Assembly: GCA_030699545.1 (NCBI GenBank)
Contig: JAUYMC010000332.1
Coordinates: forward strand, 1-34,335
Direction: 5' to 3'
Length of the DNA stretch: 34,335 nucleotides
Source: Gemmatimonadales bacterium
Lineage (GTDB): Bacteria > Gemmatimonadota > Gemmatimonadetes > Gemmatimonadales > GWC2-71-9
Shown: in pieces, positions 14,641 to 26,872 of the stretch
Layout: the number at the start of each line of letters is the position of its first letter
How positions within the stretch are numbered: the first letter of the stretch is position 1
The notes under the pieces: model-generated
Database searches by the model: none
Seen by the model: the letters and a program-made list of their open reading frames with translations, nothing else
Told to the model about the DNA's origin: nothing
Position numbers and translations under genes: made by a program

Positions 14641-15681
14641 ATGCGGATCGGTCTCGCCTATAACGAGAAACCGGAATCAGGCGTCACTTCCGACGCGTAT
14701 GCTGAATGGGACGACCCATCGACCATCGATGCGGTCGAGCAGGCCCTTGGCTTCTTCGGTCGCGTCGTCCGTCTCGAAGCCGATGAATTCTTTCCGCAGA
14801 AACTCGCGCTCGCCCGTCCCGACATCGTCTTCAACATGGCCGAGGGATTGCACGGACCGGCGCGCGAAGCCCACGTGCCCGCGATCTGCGAATACCTGAA
14901 CATCCCGTACACGGGATCGGATCCGCTCGCGCTCGCGCTGACGCTGCACAAGGGACGCACCAAAGAGATTCTGGCCTATCGCGGCGTGCCGACCGCGCCG
15001 TTCCGCGTGGTGGAGCGTGTCGTCGACCTCGAACGCATCCCGTTGCCGTTTCCGCTGTTCGTCAAACCGGTCGCCGAGGGCTCCGGTAAAGGCATATTTG
15101 TCAATAACTTATGTGGTAATCCCGCGGCGCTGGCGGAGCGCGTCCTGTTCCTGCTCGAGCGCTATCAGCAGCCGGTGCTGGTCGAGACGTATCTCCCCGG
15201 CCGGGAATTCACGGTCGCGATCCTCGGCAACGGCGCCGAGACGCGCTGCCTGCCGATCGTGGGATTCGATTTCGCGACGCTGCCCGCCGGCGCCCCGCCG
15301 GTGTACGGCTACGAGGCGAAGTGGATCTGGGATACGCCGGAGCATCAGCTCGCGATCTTCCAGTGTCCGCTGCCCGCCGACGCGTCCGAATCGCTGCAAC
15401 GCGAAATCGAGCGGGTCGCGCTCGACGCCTATCAGGCACTCGGCTGCCGCGACTGGTGCCGCATCGACGTGCGGGTCGATCGCTTCGGCGTTCCGAACAT
15501 CGTCGAGCTGAACCCGCTGCCCGGCATCATCCCCGATCCGCAGATGAACTCCTGCTTCCCCAAGGCGGCGCGGGTCGCCGGCTACGGCTACGACGAGCTC
15601 ATCCAGGAAGTCGTCCGCATCGCGTGGAAACGGATCACCGGGCGCGTCCTGGCCCTGTCCACGGCCGCGGTGTCGGCGTGA
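14641..15681 (+). CDS. Ddl-like ATP-grasp ligase, paralogue 1
   Basis: The 346-residue protein has the D-Ala-D-Ala ligase fold order. An N-terminal domain contains VFNMAEGLHGPAREAHVPA (63-81) and IPYTGSDPLA. The ATP-grasp core follows, with PLFVKPVAEGSGKGI (K142), VETYLPGREFTVAI (E187 region) and VELNPLPGI (288-296). True Ddl enzymes have a T-x-x-S-x-x-P acceptor loop after N-T-x-P-G; here the loop reads NPLPGIIPDPQMNS. The substrate is therefore probably not D-alanine. No murein genes are nearby. It overlaps the second ATP-grasp gene by 4 bases (GTGA) and shares the VFN-x-x-EG-x-HG motif with it. The likely reaction is ATP-dependent joining of two amino acids. Confidence 0.85.
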   Translation: MRIGLAYNEKPESGVTSDAYAEWDDPSTIDAVEQALGFFGRVVRLEADEFFPQKLALARPDIVFNMAEGLHGPAREAHVPAICEYLNIPYTGSDPLALALTLHKGRTKEILAYRGVPTAPFRVVERVVDLERIPLPFPLFVKPVAEGSGKGIFVNNLCGNPAALAERVLFLLERYQQPVLVETYLPGREFTVAILGNGAETRCLPIVGFDFATLPAGAPPVYGYEAKWIWDTPEHQLAIFQCPLPADASESLQREIERVALDAYQALGCRDWCRIDVRVDRFGVPNIVELNPLPGIIPDPQMNSCFPKAARVAGYGYDELIQEVVRIAWKRITGRVLALSTAAVSA

Positions 15682-16697
15682 AGCTCGTCATCCTGTACGA
15701 CCCCGGCGCCGAGGATTGGACGGCCGAAGACGTCGCGGGCGTCATGCTGGCCGTCGACGACATCGCCCGGATTTTCGGGGCGATGGGGCACCAAGTGCAG
15801 CGGGTCCCCGTGCGCCACGACATGCGCTGGTTCGCCCTCAGTCGCCGCGCCGATCTGGTGTTCAACCTGTGCGAGGGGGTTCACGGCGTCGCGCAGTGCG
15901 AAGATCACGTCGCCGGCACGCTCGAGATGGCCGGCGTCCCCTACACCGGCTGCGGCCCCTGGACGATCGCGGCCTGCCGCCGCAAGGGCGTGGCCAACGC
16001 GATCCTCGCGCAGGTGGGGCTGCCGGTCCCGCGCTGGACGATCGCCCAGGGCCGCATCGACGACGACTTCCCCCTGCCCGCGATCGTCAAACCGGCGGCG
16101 GAAGATGCGAGCGCCGGCCTCGACCGGCAGTCGGTGGTCACCGACCGCAAGAGCCTGCGGGCCCGCGTCGCGGCGATGACCGAGCAATTCGACGAGGTGC
16201 TGGTGCAGCAGTACGTCGCCGGCCGCGAATTCAACATCGGATTCGTGGGCGATCGGACGCTGCCCATCGCCGAGATCGACTTCTCGACCATGCCGCCGGG
16301 GAGCTGGCCGATCCTCACGTACGCCGCCAAGTGGCAGGCGGGCTCTCCCGAAGACGTCGGCAGCCGGCCGGTGTGTCCCGCCCCGATCTCGCAGCGGCTC
16401 GCCGACCGGCTCAGCCGGATCGCCGAGACCGCGTGGCGGACCGTGCAGGGCAAGGGCTACGGCCGGGTGGACCTGCGGCTCGATGACGCGGGGCGCCCCT
16501 GGGTGCTCGAGGTCAATCCCAATCCCGATCTCACCGACGAGGCCGGCCTGTCGCGCATGGCGAAGGCGGCGGGGTGGGAGTACCCGGAGCTGGTCCGCCG
16601 CATCGCCGAGCTGGCGCTGCGGGAGGCACAAGGAGCCAAGGCCGCGCGTGAGCTGCTCGCTGCGCCCCGTCGGGCGCGCGCATCGCGAACGGCTTGA
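15678..16697 (+). CDS. Ddl-like ATP-grasp ligase, paralogue 2
   Basis: GTG 15678 overlaps the first ligase stop; a longer open frame upstream is a shadow of the first ligase. The 339-residue protein has VFNLCEGVHGVAQ (61-73), VPYTGCGPWTIA, PAIVKPAAEDASAG (K138), VQQYVAGREFNIGF (E184 region) and VLEVNPNPDLTDEAG (276-290). It is a paralogue of the preceding protein, with a different end loop (NPNPDLTDEAG), so the two probably use different acceptor substrates. A C-terminal arginine- and alanine-rich tail of 20 residues extends past the fold, and its coding region holds the start and ribosome site of the GNAT gene. Tandem ATP-grasp enzymes with acetyltransferase and aminomutase neighbours suggest a short peptide or modified amino-acid product. 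Confidence 0.83.
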   Translation: MKLVILYDPGAEDWTAEDVAGVMLAVDDIARIFGAMGHQVQRVPVRHDMRWFALSRRADLVFNLCEGVHGVAQCEDHVAGTLEMAGVPYTGCGPWTIAACRRKGVANAILAQVGLPVPRWTIAQGRIDDDFPLPAIVKPAAEDASAGLDRQSVVTDRKSLRARVAAMTEQFDEVLVQQYVAGREFNIGFVGDRTLPIAEIDFSTMPPGSWPILTYAAKWQAGSPEDVGSRPVCPAPISQRLADRLSRIAETAWRTVQGKGYGRVDLRLDDAGRPWVLEVNPNPDLTDEAGLSRMAKAAGWEYPELVRRIAELALREAQGAKAARELLAAPRRARASRTA

Positions 16698-17154
16698 GCA
16701 GCTGACGCGGGGGACCGGCCTCTTTCGGGAATCGGAGGTCGGTACCGCGGTCGAGCTGCTGGATGCCAGCCTCGGCGAGCGGGGCAGCGACGACTACCGC
16801 TTTGTCGGCGCGTTCGACCGGAACGAGTTGCTGGGCTATGCGTGTTGGGGGCCGACCCCCGGCACCGAGGGGACGTGGGACCTCTACTGGATCGTCGTGG
16901 ATCGCGCGCGCCAGGGGAGCGGCATCGGAACGCAGCTGCTGACGGAGGTCGAAGGCCGGTTGCGGATGGACGGCGGCCGGCTGGTCGTGGTCGAAACGTC
17001 GTCGCGGGCCGACTATGCGGCGACGCGCGGATTCTATCAGGCACGCGGCTACACCAGGGCCGCCACCATCCCGGGGTATTACGCGCCCGGTGACGATCTG
17101 GTGATCTACACCAAGGATCTCACGGATGGAGACCTGGCAAGAACTGCTTCGTAA
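16648..17154 (+). CDS. GNAT-family N-acetyltransferase
   Basis: GTG 16648 gives 168 residues, with AAGGAG at 16630-16635 about 12 bases upstream. It overlaps the second ligase gene by 50 bases. The acetyl-CoA loop is RQGSGIGTQLL, after the beta strand LYWIVVD, and the C-terminal half has VVETSSRADYAATRGFYQARGY, the usual GNAT ending. It has no membrane or export signal. Because KamA follows directly, one reading is an AblB-like acetylation of beta-lysine. Known AblB/YodP proteins are longer (about 270-290 residues), however, so this would be a different acetyltransferase. Acetylation of the ligated product is equally possible. Confidence 0.82.
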   Translation: MSCSLRPVGRAHRERLEQLTRGTGLFRESEVGTAVELLDASLGERGSDDYRFVGAFDRNELLGYACWGPTPGTEGTWDLYWIVVDRARQGSGIGTQLLTEVEGRLRMDGGRLVVVETSSRADYAATRGFYQARGYTRAATIPGYYAPGDDLVIYTKDLTDGDLARTAS

Positions 17155-18208
17155 AAAGAGCATCGCCTCGCTCGACGCCCTGGCCGCGCGCTTCGGGCCG
17201 GAGCACGTGGGCGAGATCGACCGGCTGCGGCAGGCCGCCGAGAACTTCGAGTTTCGCATCTCCCCGGCCATGGTCGACCTGATCAAGTCGCCGGGCGATC
17301 CGATCTGGCGGCAGTACGTGCCGACCGTGCAGGAGCTGGAAGTGCACGACGGGATCGTCGATTCCCTCGACGAGGACGCGAACTCGCCCGTCCCCAACAT
17401 CACGCACCGCTATCCCGACCGGGCGCTGTTTCTCGTGTCGCCGGTGTGCGCGTCGTATTGCCGCTTCTGCACCCGGCGCCGCAAAGTCGGCGACCCCCAG
17501 AAGATCCCGATGTCGCAGCTGGAGTCGGCGTTCCGCTACCTCGCCGAGCACCAGGAGATCCGCGACGTGATCATGTCGGGCGGCGATCCCCTGCTCCTCT
17601 CCGACCGGCGGATCGACGACATCTGCCGCCGGCTACGGGCGATTCCCCATCTCGAGGTGCTGCGCATCGGCAGCCGCGTGCCCTGCCACATGCCCGAGCG
17701 CATCACGCCGGAGCTGTGCGACACGCTCAAGAAGTACCACCCGCTCTACATCAACACGCACTTCAATCACCCCGACGAGCTGACGCCGGCCGCGGTGAAG
17801 GCGCTGGGCATGCTCGCCGACGCCGGCATCCCCCTCGGCTGCCAGACGGTGCTGCTGCGGGGCGTGAACGACGATCCCGAGGTGATGAAGGAACTGATGC
17901 AGCGGCTGATGGCCGCGCGGGTGCGGCCGTACTACATCTATATGTGCGATCAGGTGGCCGGGGCCGAGCACTTCCGGACCACGGTCGAGAAGGGCCTCGA
18001 GATCATCAAGGCGCTGCGCGGATGGACCTCGGGCCTGGCGGTGCCGCACTTCGTGATCGACGCCCCCGGCGGCGGCGGCAAGATCCCGCTGCTGCCCGAG
18101 TACGTCGTGAAGCTCACCGACAAGGAAGTCGTGCTGCGCAACTACGCCGGGAAGATCTACCGCTACAAGCAGGGCGCAAAAGAAATGGAGCCGGTCCTCG
18201 TGGGCTGA
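17126..18208 (+). CDS. kamA: KamA-family radical SAM aminomutase, probably lysine 2,3-aminomutase
   Basis: The 360-residue protein has the radical SAM triad C108, C112 and C115 (CASYCRFC) and the PLP-binding K319 in PGGGGK. Compared with clostridial KamA, the two aspartates that hold the lysine side-chain amine are kept: D275 in YMCDQVAG and D312 in VIDAPGGGG. In glutamate 2,3-aminomutase these positions are Lys and Asn, so lysine is the likely substrate and L-beta-lysine the product. The length is between KamA (about 416) and EpmB (about 342). EpmB modifies EF-P lysine, but its partner genes epmA and efp are absent. AAGGA at 17113-17117 lies 8 bases before the ATG. The gene overlaps the GNAT gene by 29 bases and closes the operon. 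Confidence 0.88.
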   Translation: METWQELLRKKSIASLDALAARFGPEHVGEIDRLRQAAENFEFRISPAMVDLIKSPGDPIWRQYVPTVQELEVHDGIVDSLDEDANSPVPNITHRYPDRALFLVSPVCASYCRFCTRRRKVGDPQKIPMSQLESAFRYLAEHQEIRDVIMSGGDPLLLSDRRIDDICRRLRAIPHLEVLRIGSRVPCHMPERITPELCDTLKKYHPLYINTHFNHPDELTPAAVKALGMLADAGIPLGCQTVLLRGVNDDPEVMKELMQRLMAARVRPYYIYMCDQVAGAEHFRTTVEKGLEIIKALRGWTSGLAVPHFVIDAPGGGGKIPLLPEYVVKLTDKEVVLRNYAGKIYRYKQGAKEMEPVLVG

Positions 18209-18213
18209 CCTGC

Positions 18214-18242
18214 TTGACGCCTGCCGGCTGTATATTTATGAT
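18214..18242 (+). promoter_or_regulatory. Strong sigma70-type promoter before gltB
   Basis: TTGACG (18214-18219) and TATGAT (18237-18242) are separated by exactly 17 bases. Each matches the consensus at five of six positions. The region around the -10 is unusually A+T-rich for this window. The expected transcript start is 18249-18250, at or just after the GTG 18248 start. Confidence 0.75.
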
Positions 18243-18247
18243 TTGAT

Positions 18248-22696
<4,449 letters not shown>

Positions 22697-22717
22697 AAAC
22701 CGGTTAGTGTTCCGTCC

Positions 22718-23614
22718 ATGACGAATCCCAGTCCGACGCGATTCAAGGTCGGCCTCGTGCAGATGCGCATGACTGCCGACCCGGCGGCGAATCTCGCCAC
22801 CGCGGCCGCGCAGGTGCAGGCGGCGGCGCAGCAGGGCGCCGCGCTGGTCTGCCTCCCCGAGCTGTTCCGCACGCTGTACATCGGCCAGCGCGAGGACCAC
22901 GCGTTGTTCGACCTCGCCGAGCCGATTCCCGGCCCGAGCACGGAAGCGCTGGGAAGAGTCGCCCGCGACGCCAACGTCGTCATCATCGCGTCGCTGTTCG
23001 AACGGCGCGCCGCCGGTCTGTACCACAACACCGCCGTCACGATCGATGTGGATGGGAAGGTGAGGGGGATGTACCGCAAGATGCACATCCCCGACGATCC
23101 CGCCTATTACGAGAAGTTCTACTTCACGCCCGGCGACCTCGGTTTCCGCGCGTGTGATACGAGTGTCGGACCGATCGGGACGCTGGTGTGCTGGGATCAG
23201 TGGTACCCGGAGGGCGCACGGCTCACCGCGCTCCAGGGCGCGAACATCCTGTTCTACCCGACGGCGATCGGCTGGCATCCGGCCGAGAAGGCGCAGTACG
23301 GGGCGCAGCAGCTCGACGCCTGGAAGACGATCCAGCGCAGTCACGCGATCGCGAACGGCTGCTGGGTCGTCGCGGTGAACCGCGTGGGGCACGAGCGGCT
23401 CGAGCCGCAGGCCGCGGGGATCGAGTTCTGGGGCCATTCGTTCGTGTGCGATCCGTTCGGCGTCGTGGTGGCCGAGGCGGGCGAGCGGGACGAGCTGATC
23501 GTCGCGGAGGTGGATCTGACCCGGATCGAGGAAGTCCGCCGCAACTGGCCGTTCCTGCGCGACCGCCGCACGGATGCCTACGGCGGTATCGAGAGCAGGT
23601 TCTTGACCGATTAG
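22718..23614 (+). CDS. aguB: N-carbamoylputrescine amidase
   Basis: This 298-residue protein is a nitrilase-superfamily amidase with the catalytic triad E48 (LPELF), K121 (YRKMHIP) and C158 (VCWDQWYPE). The CWDQWYPE and YYEKFYFTPGD phrases are those of the N-carbamoylputrescine amidase branch. It splits N-carbamoylputrescine into putrescine, ammonia and CO2. It lies 11 bases before aguA, which supplies its substrate, so the functional call is firm. There is no Shine-Dalgarno sequence. A TAGTGT hexamer at 22705-22710 ends 7 bases before the ATG, which would allow a leaderless message. Confidence 0.92.
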   Translation: MTNPSPTRFKVGLVQMRMTADPAANLATAAAQVQAAAQQGAALVCLPELFRTLYIGQREDHALFDLAEPIPGPSTEALGRVARDANVVIIASLFERRAAGLYHNTAVTIDVDGKVRGMYRKMHIPDDPAYYEKFYFTPGDLGFRACDTSVGPIGTLVCWDQWYPEGARLTALQGANILFYPTAIGWHPAEKAQYGAQQLDAWKTIQRSHAIANGCWVVAVNRVGHERLEPQAAGIEFWGHSFVCDPFGVVVAEAGERDELIVAEVDLTRIEEVRRNWPFLRDRRTDAYGGIESRFLTD

Positions 23615-23624
23615 CGGCCTTCGC

Positions 23625-24632
23625 ATGCCCGCCGAATGGGAGCCGCACGCGGCGACCTGGATCGGCTGGCCGCACAACGCGAGCGACTGGCCGGGCAAGT
23701 TCCCACCGATTCCGTGGGTCTACGGCGAGATCGTCCGTCACCTCGCGCCGGGAGAGACCGTCCGGATCCTGCTCAACTCCGCCGCGCATGAGGCGGGCGC
23801 TCGTCGCATCCTCAAGAAGGCCGGTGTAGATCCCGAGCAGATTGAGTTCCTGCGTTTCCCGACCAACCGTGGATGGACGCGCGACTTCGGCCCGATCTTC
23901 GTCCGCACCGCGTCGGGGCTGGCGATCGCCCGCTTCCGCTTCACCGCCTGGGCGAAATACCCCGACTGGAAGAAGGACGACGCGATTCCCCTTCGGGCCG
24001 CCAAGCGCTTCAAGCTGCGGACGATCGAGCCGAAGATCCGCGGGCGGCCCGTGGTGCTGGAAGGCGGCAGCATCGACGTCAACGGCCGAGGCACGCTGCT
24101 CACCACCGAGGAGTGCCTGCTCGATCCGGCTGTGCAGGTGCGCAATCCGGGAGCGTCCCGGGCGGACATCGAAGCGGCGATGCGCGAGGGTCTGGGAGTC
24201 ACACAGGTCGTCTGGCTCGGCAAGGGCATCGCTGGAGACGACACCCACGGACACGTGGATGATCTCTGCCGGTTCGTGAATCCGACGACCGTGGTCTTGT
24301 GCCGGGAGAACGATCCGCGAGACGTCAACTACACAGCGCTCGCCGAGAACCGCGAGCGGCTGCAAGGCACCGGCCTCGAGGTGGTGGATCTGCCGATGCC
24401 GGCGCCGCTGTATTTCGCCGGCACCCGCCTTCCCGCGAGCTACGCCAACTTCTACATCGCGAACGCGGCCGTGCTGGTCCCGACCTTCAACGATCCGAGC
24501 GACCGCGTCGCACTCGGCATTCTCGCCGAGCTGATCACCGACCGCCCCGTCGTCGGCATCCACGCGGTGGATCTCGTGTGGGGGCTGGGGACGCTGCACT
24601 GCCTCACGCAACAGGAACCGGCGCTAGCGTAG
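23625..24632 (+). CDS. aguA: Agmatine deiminase
   Basis: The 335-residue protein converts agmatine to N-carbamoylputrescine and ammonia. It opens with the family N-terminus PAEWEPHAATWIGWPHN. The WTRDFGP loop (84-90), EGGSIDVNG (146-154), DDTHGHVDDLCRF (205-217) and the nucleophile C326 in LHCLTQQEP are all present. Just before the cysteine the usual GGGNIHC reads GLGTLHC, a mild departure in the active-site loop. With aguB it forms the agmatine-to-putrescine route; arginine decarboxylase is not in the window. The end converges on the minus-strand lipoprotein gene with a 9-base overlap. Confidence 0.92.
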   Translation: MPAEWEPHAATWIGWPHNASDWPGKFPPIPWVYGEIVRHLAPGETVRILLNSAAHEAGARRILKKAGVDPEQIEFLRFPTNRGWTRDFGPIFVRTASGLAIARFRFTAWAKYPDWKKDDAIPLRAAKRFKLRTIEPKIRGRPVVLEGGSIDVNGRGTLLTTEECLLDPAVQVRNPGASRADIEAAMREGLGVTQVVWLGKGIAGDDTHGHVDDLCRFVNPTTVVLCRENDPRDVNYTALAENRERLQGTGLEVVDLPMPAPLYFAGTRLPASYANFYIANAAVLVPTFNDPSDRVALGILAELITDRPVVGIHAVDLVWGLGTLHCLTQQEPALA

Positions 24633-25517
24633 CTGCCACACCTCGACGGTATTCCCCGCAAAGCTCGGCACCAGCAGCCGGTTGCGCTTGGCATCGTACC
24701 CGATGTCAGCCGGGGTCGGCACGCCCTTGATGAGCTTCGTGCCCTCGCCGCCCGCATAGCGATACACCGACGAGTCGGCCCAGCTCGATACCCAGACGGC
24801 GCCGTCGACCACCTCGACGCCATCGAACTGTCCGGCGCCGGTCCCGATCACGGCGGGGCCGGTGTCGCCGGGCTTCCACGAGAGCAGCGAGTTCCCGGCG
24901 AACGACACGACCACCAGGCGGTCGCCGTCGCGGTCCCAGGCGACCCCGTTGGGTCCGTTGAGCATATGGCCCTCGAGCGCCACGCTCACCTGCCGGTCGC
25001 GGGCGATCCGATAGATCCGGTCCGGACCGGGATGCTCGATTCCGCCCGCGCCGATGCGAATGCCGGTGTCGCTGATATAGAGCGCGCCGTCGGGCGCGGC
25101 CACGACGTCGTTGAGGAAGAGCGACCCCGGAATCCCGACCGTCCCGAGGGGTGCGCCGGTGCTCGCGTGAAACACGCGCACTTCGTCGATGTCCGCGACC
25201 CACAGCGTGTCGCCGACGAGCGCCATGCCTTTCGGCGCGTTCAACGTCACCCCGTTCTTGCCGCCCGCGATGAACTGATACTCCACCGACCCGTTCGCCA
25301 TCATCCGGCTGATCGAGCCGTTGTTGTCCTTCTCGCCGGGATTGCCGTTGATGTTCGAGACGAGATAGACGTCCTGCGCCTCGTACCACTTCACCGACTC
25401 CGGCGTGCGGAACCCGCCCACGGTGCGCACGCGCGACGGCTCCCCGCCGCCGCGGTCGCAGGCAGTACCAGCGGCAACCAGCCCAGCACACAGCACGCTT
25501 CGGACGATCACTCTCAT
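24624..25517 (-). CDS. SMP-30/gluconolactonase-like beta-propeller lipoprotein
   Basis: ATG 25517 gives 297 residues and a short signal peptide ending in the lipobox AGTAC (C20), so the protein is probably anchored outside the cytoplasmic membrane. The mature part is made of repeated propeller blades with recurring phrases: VYLVSNINGNPGEKDNNGSI, APKGMALVGDTLWVADID, APDGALYISDTG and GPNGVAWDRDGDRLVVVSF. The fold is that of SMP-30 and NHL-type proteins. Enzymatic activity cannot be inferred because the metal ligands are not obvious. GAGGAGG lies about 10 bases upstream. The ATG overlaps the stop of the DUF805/SRPBCC gene (ATGA), so the two are co-translated. Confidence 0.85.
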   Translation of the reverse strand: MRVIVRSVLCAGLVAAGTACDRGGGEPSRVRTVGGFRTPESVKWYEAQDVYLVSNINGNPGEKDNNGSISRMMANGSVEYQFIAGGKNGVTLNAPKGMALVGDTLWVADIDEVRVFHASTGAPLGTVGIPGSLFLNDVVAAPDGALYISDTGIRIGAGGIEHPGPDRIYRIARDRQVSVALEGHMLNGPNGVAWDRDGDRLVVVSFAGNSLLSWKPGDTGPAVIGTGAGQFDGVEVVDGAVWVSSWADSSVYRYAGGEGTKLIKGVPTPADIGYDAKRNRLLVPSFAGNTVEVWQLR

Positions 25518-26872
25518 CGCTTTGGATCCTCCTCGGCCAGCGTTTGAATGTGGTTCAACACCCTCGTATGAATCGCTTCGACGATGTAGTGCCCTGCCAG
25601 CGACCAATACGCCTGGGGGAACATATCCACGAGGTACGCGGTCCGCCCTTCCAGCCGGGTCCGACCGTCCGGCAGCGCGATCAGTCTGAACTCGCCTCGC
25701 GTCGCTCGAAAGTAACCATCCAGGTGCGGCGGGTTGACTCCCCGATAGAGGCTCAGCTCATTCATCGGTCGCGCCTGCTCGGTGATGTCGAAGGCGAGCA
25801 GCCGACCTTCTTCCCAAGCTGTGATGGGCTCGACAAAGGCTCCTGTGGTAAAATCGCAGTAGCGGATGGCGCCGACGCCGGAACCTTCGATACGGGCACG
25901 CAGCGGCGCGGCGATACCGGCGCGGAAGAACAGCTCGGTCGGCGGTGGCAGATCGGGAAACGTCACAACGTGACGCCACACCACACTCGGAGTGGCGGCA
26001 ATCTCCACGACTGTGATCACTTCTTGCGCGGGCGGCTGGCCCCGCGGCTCGACACCGACCAGCAGTGGGGCCAGAAGCGCCATACCCGCGCCCGCGACCG
26101 ATTGCGTCGCCCGGTGCGCCATGATTCGCCCCAACACCGCCCCCGGCCACGCGACGAGCAGGGCGATCGGCAACGCCATCGCCGCGCAGATGACTCCCTC
26201 CAGTGCGAACACCACAATCGAGCCTCCCGCGATCAACACGCTTACGAGCGCGATCACGATCGATTCCCCGGACGCGCGGGTCCCGGTCCGATTGTAGATG
26301 TAGGCCGAGATATATCCGATCGTGAAGGGAAGACCGAGAAAAAGGCCCGTGGAGTAGCTGCGCCGAAGGTAGATACCGATGCCGACCGTGATGAGGGTGA
26401 TTCCGAGTGCCGCCGCGACTCCGAGCAACGCGCTCTTCAGGCGGTCGTCGACAGCCGGCGGCGGGGCTTCGACGGGCCAGACCACCTTCGAGGCGGATGG
26501 CAAAATCGAGAGCGCTGCCATCAGGATCAGATTGACGACCGGCAGGAAGAACAGCAAAGCGAGCCACGGACTGCGGCCGGCGTCGGCCGCCCTCCGCGCC
26601 GTCATGCTGACGCCGATCCAAAGAAATGGCAGCGCGAACAGGAGCAGCGTCGGCGCGAGCCACGCCGGGCTATTGTCGAACAGTTCCTGCCGCGCGCTCC
26701 ACAGCGGATTGAAGTAGTCGAACGGCGTCCATACCCGCCGCCCGAAGCGCCAAATCAGCGCGGCATCGACGGCATACTTGAACACCATCAGGCCCAGGCC
26801 GTGCCTGAAGTACCTGTTGCGATCGACCGGGTCCCGGAACCCGAACCAGATGCGCAGCCAGCGTGTGGGCAT
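25514..26872 (-). CDS. DUF805-like membrane domain fused to an SRPBCC domain
   Basis: This 452-residue protein has two parts. Residues about 1-125 look like DUF805 (FGFRDPVDRNRYF, then membrane helices with RRAADAGRSPWLALLFFLPVVNLILM). Further helices extend to about 270. The C-terminal 165 residues form a soluble START/SRPBCC-type domain (VVEIAATPSVVWRHVVTFPDLPPP and LEGRTAYLVDMFPQAYWSL), a fold that binds hydrophobic ligands. The joining of a membrane domain to an SRPBCC domain is uncommon and has no known function. It directly follows the EF-G gene (TAA then ATG without gap) and overlaps the propeller lipoprotein gene, so the three form one operon. Confidence 0.78.
   Translation of the reverse strand: MPTRWLRIWFGFRDPVDRNRYFRHGLGLMVFKYAVDAALIWRFGRRVWTPFDYFNPLWSARQELFDNSPAWLAPTLLLFALPFLWIGVSMTARRAADAGRSPWLALLFFLPVVNLILMAALSILPSASKVVWPVEAPPPAVDDRLKSALLGVAAALGITLITVGIGIYLRRSYSTGLFLGLPFTIGYISAYIYNRTGTRASGESIVIALVSVLIAGGSIVVFALEGVICAAMALPIALLVAWPGAVLGRIMAHRATQSVAGAGMALLAPLLVGVEPRGQPPAQEVITVVEIAATPSVVWRHVVTFPDLPPPTELFFRAGIAAPLRARIEGSGVGAIRYCDFTTGAFVEPITAWEEGRLLAFDITEQARPMNELSLYRGVNPPHLDGYFRATRGEFRLIALPDGRTRLEGRTAYLVDMFPQAYWSLAGHYIVEAIHTRVLNHIQTLAEEDPKR

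Noticed and set aside
14641-16697. D-Ala-D-Ala ligase (ddl) for peptidoglycan
   Set aside because: The acceptor loop T-x-x-S-x-x-P is missing in both paralogues and no murein genes are near.
16648-18208. Plain ablAB pathway for N-acetyl-beta-lysine
   Set aside because: The GNAT is about 100 residues shorter than known AblB, and the two ligases are unexplained. It remains a possible part of the answer.
17126-18208. EpmB (EF-P lysine aminomutase)
   Set aside because: No efp or epmA gene is nearby, and the operon partners point to free amino-acid chemistry. It cannot be fully excluded by sequence.
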